From positions 310,001-374,000 of the forward strand of contig PTJY01000002.1 of assembly GCA_002937505.1 (NCBI GenBank): a stretch of DNA of 64,000 nucleotides, written 5' to 3'. Source of the DNA: Alphaproteobacteria bacterium MarineAlpha12_Bin1 (GTDB lineage: Bacteria > Pseudomonadota > Alphaproteobacteria > UBA6615). A program made the position numbers and the translations under genes. Below are positions 15,981 to 25,464 of this stretch, one piece after another; position 1 is the first letter of the stretch, and each line of letters starts with the position of its first letter. The notes beneath the pieces were generated by a model, which worked only from the letters and a program-made list of their open reading frames with translations, was not told where the DNA came from and ran no database searches.

Positions 15981-18422
15981 ATGGTTGCCAGAACACAAAA
16001 TGAACCTAAACGTTTGGGTATTATTCGTGGGGTATCGGAAAGAATCGCATTCCTCCCTGAACCTCTGAGAAACTTTATTAAACATCGATTATTGGAAATA
16101 ACAGGATTAATAATCATTATATTTGATATTGCATTTGCAATTTCGATTATAGATTACAATAGCCTCGATGCATCGATCAACAACTCTACCAGTTTACCCG
16201 TCTCAAACATAATGGGCCTCTATGGAGCAATAATTTCAGACTTATCATTACAATTTTTTGGTGTTTCTATTTTTCTGCCGTTTTTGATACTTCTGATTTG
16301 GGGCTTTCTTCTTATTAGACACATCACTATAAGCCACATCGGTTACAGAATATTGGCTGCCTTGATATCAGTTTTTACCGGTGCTTTTGTCCTTTCTTCT
16401 TTTTCATCTCCTGTTGATTGGCCCATTTTATCAGGGCTAGGGGGCATGTTTGGCTATCTTACATTCAAGCCAGTCATTAGTTTTTTTTCCGCTCATGAAG
16501 TAAACCAGGTTTTCCCCATTTTGGCAGCTGTGGCGATTTCATTTATAAGCTTTTTCTTAGCACTTTCACTAAAGTTGAAAAAAATTTTCAGGGCTACACA
16601 TGCTTTGATTTGGGCAACATTGAAATCATCATTAATAGCCATTTGGGCAATAAAAAGAAGTACCAGCACAAGCCATAAGTTAACAGGAGGGTTGGAATCA
16701 AAACTAATTCGCCGAAAGTCTATGCGCCAAGAGCCAAAACCATTGATAACAAATCCATCTTCTGAAAAATCAGAGAAAATTGAACCAATAGCACCAGCAA
16801 CTAATGCTAGAAGACGGATCGCTCCTCATACAAAAGCTCTCAAACCTACCAGGCAAGCTCAATCAAATCGCCAGGCAACGCTTAAATTTTCAGCCCCAGG
16901 AGATATTTATGAATTGCCCCCGTTAGATCTTCTGGCAGATATAGATGATGGCAAGGCTGAGGACAGCCATATATCAGAAGAGGCCCTGGAGCAAAACGCA
17001 CGAATATTAGAATCTGTTCTGGAAGATTTTGGGGTACATGGGGAAATAGTCCAAGTAAGACCAGGACCAGTAGTAACATTATATGAGCTAGAGCCAGCAC
17101 CAGGCACTAAGACCAGTCGTGTTATCGGTCTAGCTGATGATATCGCCAGATCTATGAGCGCCATATCTGTGAGAATTGCTGTAGTGCCAGGAAGAAATGT
17201 AATAGGAATTGAGTTGCCCAATTCCGTCAAAGAACTGGTGGGTCTACGCGAGCTTTTAGCTTCATCTTCGTTCGAAAAAAAATCAAATAACCTAACGATC
17301 GCTCTAGGAAAACATATTGGTGGGGAGCCAATGGTGGTTGATCTGGCCAGTATGCCTCACCTTCTTATTGCGGGGACTACGGGATCAGGAAAGTCGGTCG
17401 GCATCAATGCTATGATTGCTTCATTGCTTTACAGATTAGAGCCTGAAGAATGCAGGTTTATTATGATAGACCCAAAAATGTTAGAGCTTTCTGTGTATGA
17501 TGGAATTCCTCATTTATTAACACCGGTCGTTACTGACCCAAAAAAATCAGTGGTAGCACTTAAGTGGATTACAAGGGAGATGGAAAATAGATACAGATCA
17601 ATGTCAAAACTTGGAGTTCGTAATATAGCAGGATATAATAAGCGAATTGAACAAGCCAGAAAAAGAGGAGAAATACTTTCGAGAAAAGTGCAAACTGGCT
17701 TCGATCCCGAAACCGGTATACCAGTCTTCGAAGAGCAACCATTCGATATGACACCACTGCCATTTATAGTTGTTATAGTGGATGAAATGGCAGACCTGAT
17801 GTTAGTCGCTGGTAAAGAAGTCGAGGCTGCGGTTCAAAGGCTCGCGCAAATGGCCAGAGCAGCTGGCATCCATTTGATTCTGGCAACCCAGCGTCCCTCA
17901 GTTGATGTAATTACGGGAACGATAAAGGCTAACCTACCGACAAGAATTAGTTTTCAAGTGACCACTAAGATTGACAGTCGAACAATACTAGGCGAGCAAG
18001 GAGCAGAACAATTGCTGGGTAATGGTGATATGCTTTATATGGCCGGCGGAGGAAGAATTACTCGGGTTCACGGCCCCTTCGTTTCCGACTCAGAAGTAGA
18101 GTCTCTAGTAGCATTTCTGAAATCACAGGGTGAACCAGAATATATAGATGACATCACAGAAGACGAGGGTGCAGCAAATGGAATTCCAGGGTTTGAAGGC
18201 AAAACAGAAAGTAGTAATGAAGACGAATTGTATGATCAAGCAGTTGCCCTGGTAGCCCGTGAGGGCAAAGCCTCAACTAGTTTTGTACAAAGGCACCTTC
18301 AGATTGGCTACAATAGAGCGGCCCGTATAATTGAGCAGATGGAAAATGAGGGCGTTATAAGCTCAGCCAATCGTGTAGGAAAAAGGGAAGTGCTTGTAAG
18401 CAATCACGGAGATATAAACTAA
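15981..18422 (+). CDS. ftsK: DNA translocase FtsK
   Basis: 813 residues. An N-terminal membrane domain (about 40-210) has four helices. A charged, low-complexity linker (about 220-300, Arg/Lys/Pro-rich) is followed by the alpha/beta motor domain with Walker A GTTGSGKSVG (465-474), Walker B-type VIVDEMADLM and the conserved ATQRPS. A C-terminal gamma winged-helix domain (about 750-805) reads oriented DNA sequences. It pumps DNA and coordinates chromosome dimer resolution with division at the septum. It follows dapC and precedes lolA, a frequent alphaproteobacterial order. Confidence 0.97.
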   Translation: MVARTQNEPKRLGIIRGVSERIAFLPEPLRNFIKHRLLEITGLIIIIFDIAFAISIIDYNSLDASINNSTSLPVSNIMGLYGAIISDLSLQFFGVSIFLPFLILLIWGFLLIRHITISHIGYRILAALISVFTGAFVLSSFSSPVDWPILSGLGGMFGYLTFKPVISFFSAHEVNQVFPILAAVAISFISFFLALSLKLKKIFRATHALIWATLKSSLIAIWAIKRSTSTSHKLTGGLESKLIRRKSMRQEPKPLITNPSSEKSEKIEPIAPATNARRRIAPHTKALKPTRQAQSNRQATLKFSAPGDIYELPPLDLLADIDDGKAEDSHISEEALEQNARILESVLEDFGVHGEIVQVRPGPVVTLYELEPAPGTKTSRVIGLADDIARSMSAISVRIAVVPGRNVIGIELPNSVKELVGLRELLASSSFEKKSNNLTIALGKHIGGEPMVVDLASMPHLLIAGTTGSGKSVGINAMIASLLYRLEPEECRFIMIDPKMLELSVYDGIPHLLTPVVTDPKKSVVALKWITREMENRYRSMSKLGVRNIAGYNKRIEQARKRGEILSRKVQTGFDPETGIPVFEEQPFDMTPLPFIVVIVDEMADLMLVAGKEVEAAVQRLAQMARAAGIHLILATQRPSVDVITGTIKANLPTRISFQVTTKIDSRTILGEQGAEQLLGNGDMLYMAGGGRITRVHGPFVSDSEVESLVAFLKSQGEPEYIDDITEDEGAANGIPGFEGKTESSNEDELYDQAVALVAREGKASTSFVQRHLQIGYNRAARIIEQMENEGVISSANRVGKREVLVSNHGDIN

Positions 18423-18452
18423 AATCCTTCAAGACACAGAGAACAGTTGTAA

Positions 18453-19154
18453 ATGGATGAGAACACTCTGATTTTAAAAAACGCTAGACACTCATTTTGT
18501 TTTAACATCTTTATACATCGAATTATTTTATTTGTGTGTGTCTTTGTATTAATCTTTTATTTTCAGCACAACAAAATAGCTTTTTCTCAGATCACAGGGT
18601 TTAGTCCTAATCAAATCAAAGATCTTGAACGGGTCGAAAAATATTTGAACTCTATCAAATCTCTCGAAAGTCGTTTCATCCAATCCTCTAAACAGGGTAT
18701 AGCTCATGGAAGAGTTCTTATTCTGCGCCCTAGTTCCCTGCGAATTGAGTATGATCTTCCAGTTCCTGTACTCATGATAGCTAAAGGTGGAACTCTAATT
18801 TACTATGACAAATCACTACAAGAGACCAGCTATCTACCGGTAAACCAGACGCCTGCATCTTTTTTTTTAAAGGATAAGATTGATATTTTTACCGATTTTA
18901 ATATTACTAATATTGAAAGAGGACCAAAATCGATCCGAATAACATTTGTTCAAAAAGATAATAGTTTAGGTGGAAGAGTAACGCTTGCTTTTGAAGATGC
19001 CCCTATGCGTTTGGTAAAATGGCAAATAATAGACCCACAAGGAAATGTTGTGGACGTTATGTTACAACAGCCCAGATTTAATATAAAGTTGGACAAAGGG
19101 CTGTTTATTTTTTCAGACCCCACCTCCGATACGCCCGAGTTTATGTCCAGATAG
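18453..19154 (+). CDS. lolA: Outer-membrane lipoprotein carrier protein LolA
   Basis: A 233-residue exported protein. A hydrophobic segment at about residues 24-41 acts as an unusually distal signal peptide (the first 23 residues are polar, so the true start may be later). The mature part has LNSIKSLESRFIQ and GRVLILRPSSLRIEYDLP, the typical LolA barrel strands. It shuttles lipoproteins across the periplasm from LolCDE to the outer membrane. It lies 30 bases after ftsK and 17 bases before puuD, and is probably one transcript with ftsK. Confidence 0.88.
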   Translation: MDENTLILKNARHSFCFNIFIHRIILFVCVFVLIFYFQHNKIAFSQITGFSPNQIKDLERVEKYLNSIKSLESRFIQSSKQGIAHGRVLILRPSSLRIEYDLPVPVLMIAKGGTLIYYDKSLQETSYLPVNQTPASFFLKDKIDIFTDFNITNIERGPKSIRITFVQKDNSLGGRVTLAFEDAPMRLVKWQIIDPQGNVVDVMLQQPRFNIKLDKGLFIFSDPTSDTPEFMSR

Positions 19155-19171
19155 GTTAAAAGGAATAAAAA

Positions 19172-19996
19172 ATGAGCAGCTTAAAGAGCATCGATAGTCC
19201 ATGTCCCTTAATTGGGGTTTCGGGTGAATTAAAAGACTTCAACGGATTTGACGTTCAAGCTGCTGGCCATAAGTATGTTTACAGTGTGGTAGAAGCATTC
19301 AACGGCATACCAATTATTTTACCAGCCCTTGGTATACCAGAACCAAAAAACACCAGTAACCTTATTGAACTTCTTGATCGTGTAGATGGAATAATTTTGA
19401 CTGGAGGGCGAGCAAACGTAGAGCCACATCATTACGGAGGTGAGCCCTTTCGTCCAGAAACACACCGCGATCCAGTAAGGGATGCAATGACACTACCACT
19501 AGTAAGGAGCGCCGTAGAATTATCTGTTCCAATTTTAGGAATTTGCAGGGGCATTCAAGAAATCAATGTGGCACTGGGTGGTACCCTGCATCCTTATTTA
19601 TGGGAAGTTGAAGGAAAAAACGATCACCGCATGCCCAAAACCGACATAATGGAAAACAGGTTCGCCCCTCGTCATAAAATTTCTCTTACTGAAAAAGGGT
19701 ATTTTTCGCATATAGCCGACAAAGCAAAGATTGATAAAGATCAGATAATTGTTAACTCACTCCACAGCCAGGCTATTAATAAATTAGCGGATGGCCTTGA
19801 GATCGAGGCCCTCAGTGAGGATGGCGTTATTGAAGGGGTTTCTATGCCAAAGGCAAAAAGCTTTGTTGTTGGAGTGCAATGGCATGCCGAGTTTAGAGTG
19901 ACTGAACACCCATTCAATATGGCACTTTATTCAGAATTTGGGGAAGCTACTAAAAGAAGAGCAATTGATAGATTTAAACAACCTAACGCTGCATAA
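19172..19996 (+). CDS. puuD: Gamma-glutamyl-GABA hydrolase-like class I glutamine amidotransferase
   Basis: A 274-residue enzyme of the peptidase C26 / PuuD group. The nucleophile elbow is LGICRG with C125, and the catalytic His is in GVQWHAEF near the C-terminus. PuuD cleaves gamma-glutamyl-GABA to glutamate and GABA in putrescine breakdown. No other puu genes are in the window, so the substrate is inferred from the family only; related C26 enzymes cleave other gamma-glutamyl amides. Confidence 0.8.
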   Translation: MSSLKSIDSPCPLIGVSGELKDFNGFDVQAAGHKYVYSVVEAFNGIPIILPALGIPEPKNTSNLIELLDRVDGIILTGGRANVEPHHYGGEPFRPETHRDPVRDAMTLPLVRSAVELSVPILGICRGIQEINVALGGTLHPYLWEVEGKNDHRMPKTDIMENRFAPRHKISLTEKGYFSHIADKAKIDKDQIIVNSLHSQAINKLADGLEIEALSEDGVIEGVSMPKAKSFVVGVQWHAEFRVTEHPFNMALYSEFGEATKRRAIDRFKQPNAA

Positions 19997-20017
19997 ACAT
20001 AATATTTTTAACTTAGG

Positions 20018-20055
20018 TGTAGCCGAAATCCTGTTTAATTGGTTAAACAGCTACT
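20018..20055. repeat. Interrupted inverted repeat after puuD
   Basis: CTGTTTAA (20031-20038) and TTAAACAG (20043-20050) form a perfect 8-base stem with a 4-base loop, flanked by GTAGC on the left and GCTAC on the right, which could close an outer stem. No U tract follows, so it is not a classical terminator. Confidence 0.45.
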
Positions 20056-20131
20056 ATAATAATCGTTTCTAGAACCTTAAGTATTTCTTTATAGGTTAAG
20101 GGTAACATTTAACAATAATTAGGGTAATTTT

Positions 20132-20920
20132 ATGAGAGTTGCCACCTGGAATATAAACTCGGTAAGGCTTCGTATTCAGCTTGTGAAAAATCTATTATTA
20201 GAAAATAAGATAGATGTTTTATGCCTGCAGGAAACAAAAGTAATGGATCACCTTTTCCCTCATGATGAATTAAGTGACATTTTTTCTTACAGGCACGTAA
20301 TGGGGATGAAATCTTATAATGGGGTAGCTATCTTATCTAAAATCCCCTTTATCTCAACAGGAAGTATGGATTGGTGCAACCGTTCTGATGCCAGACATGC
20401 CAGTGCACTCTTAAAAAATGGTGTCGAGCTTCACAATTTTTATGTGCCTGCTGGAGGAGACGAACCAGACCCATCAATAAATAATAAGTTTGCCCATAAG
20501 CTACAATTCCTTAAAGAAATGACTTCATGGGGAAAACAAACTGGTAATAGCGAATCAAAAAAAATTTTAGTGGGAGACCTTAACATAGCCCCGTTAGAGA
20601 ATGATGTCTGGTCTCATAAACAACTTTTAAAAGTAGTGAGTCATACACCAATCGAGATAGAGTATCTGGAGAAACTAAGACTGAGCCAAAACTGGGTAGA
20701 TGCCGTACGACACTTTATTCCTCATACAGAGAAGCTCTATAGTTGGTGGAGCTATAGGGCGCAAGACTGGAGCAAATCAAATCGAGGAAGGCGACTCGAT
20801 CATATATGGGTCACACCGGCATTAACTAAACATCTTAGTTCTGCTACCGTGCTATCTGAAGCTAGGGGATGGAACAAACCATCAGATCACGTCCCAGTAA
20901 TCGTAAACATCAAAATCTAG
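20132..20920 (+). CDS. xth: Exodeoxyribonuclease III (AP endonuclease)
   Basis: A 262-residue member of the exonuclease III family. Motifs in order: ATWNINSVR at the start, LQETK with the metal-binding Glu, DLNIAP with catalytic Asp/Asn, and RRLDHIW and SDHVPV at the C-terminus, the last providing the catalytic His. It cleaves DNA 5' to abasic sites and removes 3' blocking groups in base excision repair. It is single, with flanking gaps over 100 bases. Confidence 0.92.
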   Translation: MRVATWNINSVRLRIQLVKNLLLENKIDVLCLQETKVMDHLFPHDELSDIFSYRHVMGMKSYNGVAILSKIPFISTGSMDWCNRSDARHASALLKNGVELHNFYVPAGGDEPDPSINNKFAHKLQFLKEMTSWGKQTGNSESKKILVGDLNIAPLENDVWSHKQLLKVVSHTPIEIEYLEKLRLSQNWVDAVRHFIPHTEKLYSWWSYRAQDWSKSNRGRRLDHIWVTPALTKHLSSATVLSEARGWNKPSDHVPVIVNIKI

Positions 20921-21043
20921 AGTAGCCAAATAATACCTCCATTAGCTTGAGAGCTAAGTTAGAACGTAATTTTGGATGTAAAAACATTAGAGAAAACCTT
21001 GCAGAATAAAAAATATATTTTTAGAGAGGCTTTGTAGTAAAAA

Positions 21044-21544
21044 ATGTTGAATGAGCTACACTACTCTCCTTCATCTCTTAATAGTGATATGTTTAAAGGC
21101 CTAATAGGGTTTTTAATATGTGTAGTACCTATCCTATTAGTTAATATGATGCCTTGGATAATGATAATTCTCTTTTGCTCCGCAGTCCTTTTTGTTGTTT
21201 TTGGTGGCAGGGCTTGGGCTAGAAGATATACAAGAATAATTATCGATGATAGGGGCGTTACAATGCAAGGATTTATGAGCGCTTACATTACGTGGCAGGA
21301 CCTTAATCATTTAAAGCTTAGTTATTATTCTACAAGAAGAAACCGGAAGAATGGATGGATGCAGCTCCAACTAAAAAGCATAAGTCAAGGATTCACGGTT
21401 GATTCAAATTTATATGGCTTCGAAGAATTGTGCAAAAAGGCCTACATTGCTGCCACTAATAATGATCTGGAACTAACTATTAACACTCGCAGAAATCTAG
21501 CAGAATTAGGGATTTTAAGAATTAACAATCCTACCCTGAAGTAA
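21044..21544 (+). CDS. Hypothetical membrane protein with two helices
   Basis: A 166-residue protein, not recognised. A hydrophobic hairpin at about 18-55 (FKGLIGFLICVVPILLV and then IMIILFCSAVLFVVFG) is followed by a polar, probably cytoplasmic domain with IIIDDRGVTMQGFMSAYITWQDL, strands resembling the membrane-anchored bacterial PH-domain group. That resemblance is by pattern only. It ends 3 bases before the start codon of the MFS gene, so the two are surely co-transcribed. Confidence 0.6.
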   Translation: MLNELHYSPSSLNSDMFKGLIGFLICVVPILLVNMMPWIMIILFCSAVLFVVFGGRAWARRYTRIIIDDRGVTMQGFMSAYITWQDLNHLKLSYYSTRRNRKNGWMQLQLKSISQGFTVDSNLYGFEELCKKAYIAATNNDLELTINTRRNLAELGILRINNPTLK

Positions 21545-21547
21545 ACA

Positions 21548-22771
21548 ATGGCACGACCTAGCACCCAAAGAGTTTCGACTAATTGGCCAGGAGTTAGCTA
21601 CGGAATTGTCCTCGGTTTCGTTGCAGCTTATTTTCAATTTAAGATTCCTCCTGTGCTGCCCATACTTCTTAACGACCATAACTACGATAAATTTATTGCC
21701 GGTGGTTTCATGTCTACTTTTGCAGTAGCAGGAATGATTATAAGTATAAGCATTGGTAAACAGATAACGAAACATGGAGCTATTAAATATTTAGGTGGAG
21801 CTTTCATTTTATTGATTATGGGTAGCTTTCTTGGTCTTGTGGCCCCGGAAAGCGGCACAATAATGCTTTTATCTCGAACCGTAGAAGGATTCGGGGCTGC
21901 TGTATTGGCAGTATGTATGCCAGCATTTGCTAACATGAACGCAGGCCCACGTCATTTACCAATAGTAATTGCTTTACAAGCAACGTGGATCCCCGTCGGT
22001 CAATTAATAGCAAATTTAATCGCCCAGCCAGCCGTTGCAACGGGAGAATGGCAACCAGTATGGTGGGCTGGTATTTTTGCCACAATGGCGATTGGTTTAT
22101 GGACGGTATTTTTAATTCGATCAAACAGAGTGAATTTCGGGTCACAAATTGAAGAATCTAAAAACTCTGAAAATATTAAAATCCAGCCAATTAAAAAAGA
22201 AGAGAAGCAAAAATTATACCTAGCAAGCGTTTTATTTTTTCTATGGCAAGCCCAGTTTATGGCTTACTTCACTTGGCTTCCAGTTTACTTAGTTGACGTT
22301 CGTAACTTTACTGCAGATAACGCAGTTATGATCAATCAGATCCCAGTTATAATCTTATTACTATTTGCTTTAATCACAGGATTGATTCTTAAATCTGGAG
22401 TAGGTGTTTTCCCTCTGCTTGTCTCTTCACTAGCTTTACAAGCCGCTTCATGGCTTCTTATCCCCATATCCGATAATTTGCTTATAGGAACTCTGAGTTT
22501 AGTTGCCTGGGGAATAGCTGCGGGAATAACTCCTACTTGCTTGTGGTCTCTACCCTCTGTTTTGCTTGGAGGCCACCGAGCAGACACACAGGCATTTGCT
22601 CTAGTACTAACTGGCCGTTATCTGGGTATTTTAGCTGGTCCATTGATCGCAGTCGCAGTCTACAAGGTCACTGATAACTGGGTATCAGCTGCATTTACGT
22701 TTGGAGGAATAACTATTATTTGCTCCTTGGTTACCCTTTATCTTGGAAAATTAGTGAAAAGCACTCTCTAG
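21548..22771 (+). CDS. MFS transporter, CynX/NimT-like
   Basis: A 407-residue protein with about 12 hydrophobic helices and the MFS two-domain layout, with a polar central loop at about 198-220 (EESKNSENIKIQPIKKEEKQK). The overall pattern resembles CynX/NimT-type (COG2807) transporters; the substrate is unknown. It begins 3 bases after the upstream two-helix protein and is convergent with the response regulator, 12 bases between stops. In place of the usual GxxxDRxGRR, the loop after helix 2 reads GKQITKHGAIKYLGG. Confidence 0.8.
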   Translation: MARPSTQRVSTNWPGVSYGIVLGFVAAYFQFKIPPVLPILLNDHNYDKFIAGGFMSTFAVAGMIISISIGKQITKHGAIKYLGGAFILLIMGSFLGLVAPESGTIMLLSRTVEGFGAAVLAVCMPAFANMNAGPRHLPIVIALQATWIPVGQLIANLIAQPAVATGEWQPVWWAGIFATMAIGLWTVFLIRSNRVNFGSQIEESKNSENIKIQPIKKEEKQKLYLASVLFFLWQAQFMAYFTWLPVYLVDVRNFTADNAVMINQIPVIILLLFALITGLILKSGVGVFPLLVSSLALQAASWLLIPISDNLLIGTLSLVAWGIAAGITPTCLWSLPSVLLGGHRADTQAFALVLTGRYLGILAGPLIAVAVYKVTDNWVSAAFTFGGITIICSLVTLYLGKLVKSTL

Positions 22772-22783
22772 CTTCATGCCCTT

Positions 22784-23464
22784 CTAGCAAATAAGTCTAT
22801 AACCTCCTGGTTCAGTAACAAGTAAAGTGGCAGCAGAGGGAGTGTTTTCAATTTTTTGTCTCAATCTATAAACATGAGTTTCAAGAGTGTGCGTCGTAAC
22901 CTCTGTATTGTACCCCCAAACTTCAACAAGCAGCTGTTCTCTACTTACAACTTTATTTCCTGCCTGGTAGAGATATTTTAGTATAGCTATTTCTTTTTCG
23001 GTAAGATGGACTTTTCTTTGTTCCTCATTTACCAGTATTTTTTGAATAGGCTTAAATTTAAACTGACCTATGCTAAATACAGCGTCTTCGCTTTGCTCAA
23101 ATTCTCGAAGTTGCGTCCTCAAAGAAGTTAAAAGATCTCGCAAACGGAATGGTTTAACTATGCAATCATTAACTAATGATTTGTGGCTTAAGACCTTACC
23201 ATCATTATCGATTTCATTAGATATAATAATTATCGGGGCCTTAATGCCTTGATCTCGCATCGTTCGACAAAACACAAAACCATCGCAATGAGATGGGTCT
23301 AATATGATAGCATCAAAGTATTCTGTTTTATTGGCTTGAAAAGCTTCCTCAACATTATTAGCCTCACAAGGAAAAAACTCATCATTTACTATAAGTTGTT
23401 CAGAAAGACAGCTTTTGAATATTTCATCTTTTATCACTAGTAGGATTTTTTTTCCTTTATTCAT
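22784..23464 (-). CDS. OmpR-family response regulator with an atypical receiver
   Basis: 226 residues from M at 23464; the upstream ATG at 23518 would add 18 residues of no receiver character, and AAGGA precedes 23464. Receiver (1-115): D56 is the phosphorylation site and K104 the conserved Lys. The usual first acidic pair is K12-D13, and the loop after D56 reads DPSHCDG, about two residues shorter than normal. The C-terminal winged helix (about 125-225) shows HLTEKEIAILKYLYQ, VVSREQLLVEVWGY and HVYRLRQKIE. No histidine kinase adjoins it. The altered acidic pocket suggests weak, or non-canonical, phosphorylation. Confidence 0.88.
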   Translation of the reverse strand: MNKGKKILLVIKDEIFKSCLSEQLIVNDEFFPCEANNVEEAFQANKTEYFDAIILDPSHCDGFVFCRTMRDQGIKAPIIIISNEIDNDGKVLSHKSLVNDCIVKPFRLRDLLTSLRTQLREFEQSEDAVFSIGQFKFKPIQKILVNEEQRKVHLTEKEIAILKYLYQAGNKVVSREQLLVEVWGYNTEVTTHTLETHVYRLRQKIENTPSAATLLVTEPGGYRLIC

Positions 23465-23702
23465 TAATCCTTGTCCATAAATTTTAATAACAACAAATGA
23501 CGAATTATCTGGTTCCAAGTTACCCTAGTACTTTATAGTCCTTTTCAATCTAACTTACATTTCTATGTTAAAAGTCTGAGTATTTCCGAAAAGGATTTTT
23601 TTAAACCCCTTATGTGTTTTTATAGTAATAAACACTTAACATCCGTTTTTTTAAAAACTTATAGCTTTTATATTAATAAATAACTTAATAGCACTTTACT
23701 TT

Positions 23703-24878
23703 ATGGTAGTCTTAATGAGTAACAAGAAATTAGATTATAAGATAAAAAAGAACATTACGCTTCTCCCATCTATGCTACAATCTGTGGAGCGGGCAATTGC
23801 TGATCTAAGAAGAGGATCAATAGTAATCGTTGCCGGTAATGAGCATGCTCTTCTGGTTCAAGCAGCTGAAGGGCTAACTAGAGAAGCTCTTGCCAGAATT
23901 TCTGCTCTATCTAAAGAAAATCCGTCGTTACTAATTACGGCGAGGAGAGCGTCTATCTTGGGTCTGATAAACGACCCAAGAGGGGCTGTTAGAATAAGCC
24001 TGGCGGACGAAATTACAGCTGAAGTAGTAAGAATGATGGCAGACCCTACTGGTCCACAGCCCCAAAAAGGACTTACAGCTTTATCCATAGCAAGAATCGA
24101 CCAAGACACCGCTCCTGGTGCGGCAGAGCTAGGTGCAATTGAAATTGCTAAACTATCTAGATTGTTACCTGCTACAGTAGTTGCAACAATCCCAAAAGAA
24201 AAGCTCAGTTATTTATCATCCTGGGCCGAGAGTGAATCTCTTTTGGCCGTTGAATTAGAAGACATAAGATTGTACAGGTCCTCAGAGGCCCGCACTCTAA
24301 AAAACGTTTCCGAAGCAGAAGTTCCTCTCTCAGAATCAGAAACCACAAAGATTATGGCTTTTCGCCCACCCGATGGGAGCAGAGAACATTTGGCAATAGT
24401 AATTGGAGAACTTAATACTGAACAGGCTGTTTTAGTAAGGATACACTCCGAATGTTTCACTGGTGATCTTCTCGCCAGTCTAAGATGCGACTGTGGAGAC
24501 CAGCTTCGCGGTGCAATAGCTGAAATCAACAAGGCCGGAGGTGGAGTTCTCTTATATATGGCTCAGGAAGGTCGGGGTATTGGACTAGTTAATAAACTTA
24601 GGGCATATCAACTACAAGACAAAGGATACGACACTCTTGATGCGAATGAACAACTCGGTTTTGATTATGACGAAAGGATTTACCAGCCTGCAGTTGAAAT
24701 TCTTAATCAGTTAGATATTTCTAAGATAAGGCTATTAACAAATAATCCACAAAAAGTCCGTGCCCTAGAAGACGAAGGAATTGAGGTGTTTGAAAGAGTA
24801 GCACATTCTTTTCCTTCGAACCGGCATAACGAAAGATACATGGCAACCAAACAGGGACGAGGGGGTCATTTATTATAA
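23703..24878 (+). CDS. ribA: GTP cyclohydrolase II (RibA) with degenerate DHBP-synthase-like N-terminus
   Basis: 391 residues. The C-terminal half is GTP cyclohydrolase II: zinc cysteines C251, C262 and C264 (CFTGDLLASLRCDC), then QEGRGIGLVNKLRAYQLQD and NNPQKVRALEDEGIEV. It opens the GTP ring to release formate and pyrophosphate, starting riboflavin synthesis. The N-terminal half (30-200) resembles a DHBP-synthase-like domain but does not show the clear DHBP catalytic acidic and Thr motifs, a known arrangement in alphaproteobacteria. An alternative start is ATG at 23715. No FMN riboswitch was seen upstream. Confidence 0.9.
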   Translation: MVVLMSNKKLDYKIKKNITLLPSMLQSVERAIADLRRGSIVIVAGNEHALLVQAAEGLTREALARISALSKENPSLLITARRASILGLINDPRGAVRISLADEITAEVVRMMADPTGPQPQKGLTALSIARIDQDTAPGAAELGAIEIAKLSRLLPATVVATIPKEKLSYLSSWAESESLLAVELEDIRLYRSSEARTLKNVSEAEVPLSESETTKIMAFRPPDGSREHLAIVIGELNTEQAVLVRIHSECFTGDLLASLRCDCGDQLRGAIAEINKAGGGVLLYMAQEGRGIGLVNKLRAYQLQDKGYDTLDANEQLGFDYDERIYQPAVEILNQLDISKIRLLTNNPQKVRALEDEGIEVFERVAHSFPSNRHNERYMATKQGRGGHLL

Positions 24879-24939
24879 TTTCTCTTGGTATTGTCCCGGT
24901 AGAACCTAACTTATTGAAATTACTAATATAAATTAGCCA

Positions 24940-25464
24940 GTGTTATATATTCATTCAGTCGAACACAGCCAAGGTCTCTTAAATTTTATGGGTAATAATT
25001 ATAAGTGTGCGTTGGGAGAAAGTGGTGTAAGAACTATAAAGGAAGAGGGTGACGGAGCAACACCAAGTGGCAAATTTTTATTAAGACAGGTCTTCTATCG
25101 ACCAGATCGACTAATTGCACCCAAAAGTGAACTACCGATAAATCGTATAATCCCAACAGATGCATGGTGCGATGACCCAAACCATCATCAATATAATAGA
25201 TTGGTGAAGAAGCCCTTTAAAGGATCACATGAAAATTTATGGAGAATGGATAATCTTTACGACCTACTAATTGTCGTTGGATATAATGATAACCCTCCTC
25301 AACCCCACAAAGGAAGTGCAATATTTATTCACTGCAGCACTAAAGACTATAAGCCTACTAAGGGTTGTATAGCGCTTAATCTTTCAGACCTTTTAATTAT
25401 TTTACCTAAAATTTCTAAAAATTTTTCCCTAGAAATATGCTCATCAAAAAACCTTACTAATTAA
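24940..25464 (+). CDS. YkuD-type L,D-transpeptidase domain protein without signal peptide
   Basis: 174 residues starting at GTG 24940. The YkuD catalytic pattern is present: H131 in IFIHCS and C143 in PTKGCIAL, with a conserved GDGATPSGKF loop at 37-45. This is the COG3786-like group. L,D-transpeptidases cross-link or anchor peptidoglycan in the periplasm, but no N-terminal export signal is visible, so either the true start is further upstream or the protein acts differently. The stop overlaps the stop of yggS by 4 bases. Confidence 0.8.
   Translation: MLYIHSVEHSQGLLNFMGNNYKCALGESGVRTIKEEGDGATPSGKFLLRQVFYRPDRLIAPKSELPINRIIPTDAWCDDPNHHQYNRLVKKPFKGSHENLWRMDNLYDLLIVVGYNDNPPQPHKGSAIFIHCSTKDYKPTKGCIALNLSDLLIILPKISKNFSLEICSSKNLTN

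Noticed and set aside
23519-23702. FMN riboswitch before ribA
   Set aside because: No conserved RFN-element sequence is visible; the leader is AT-rich with no matching conserved stems.
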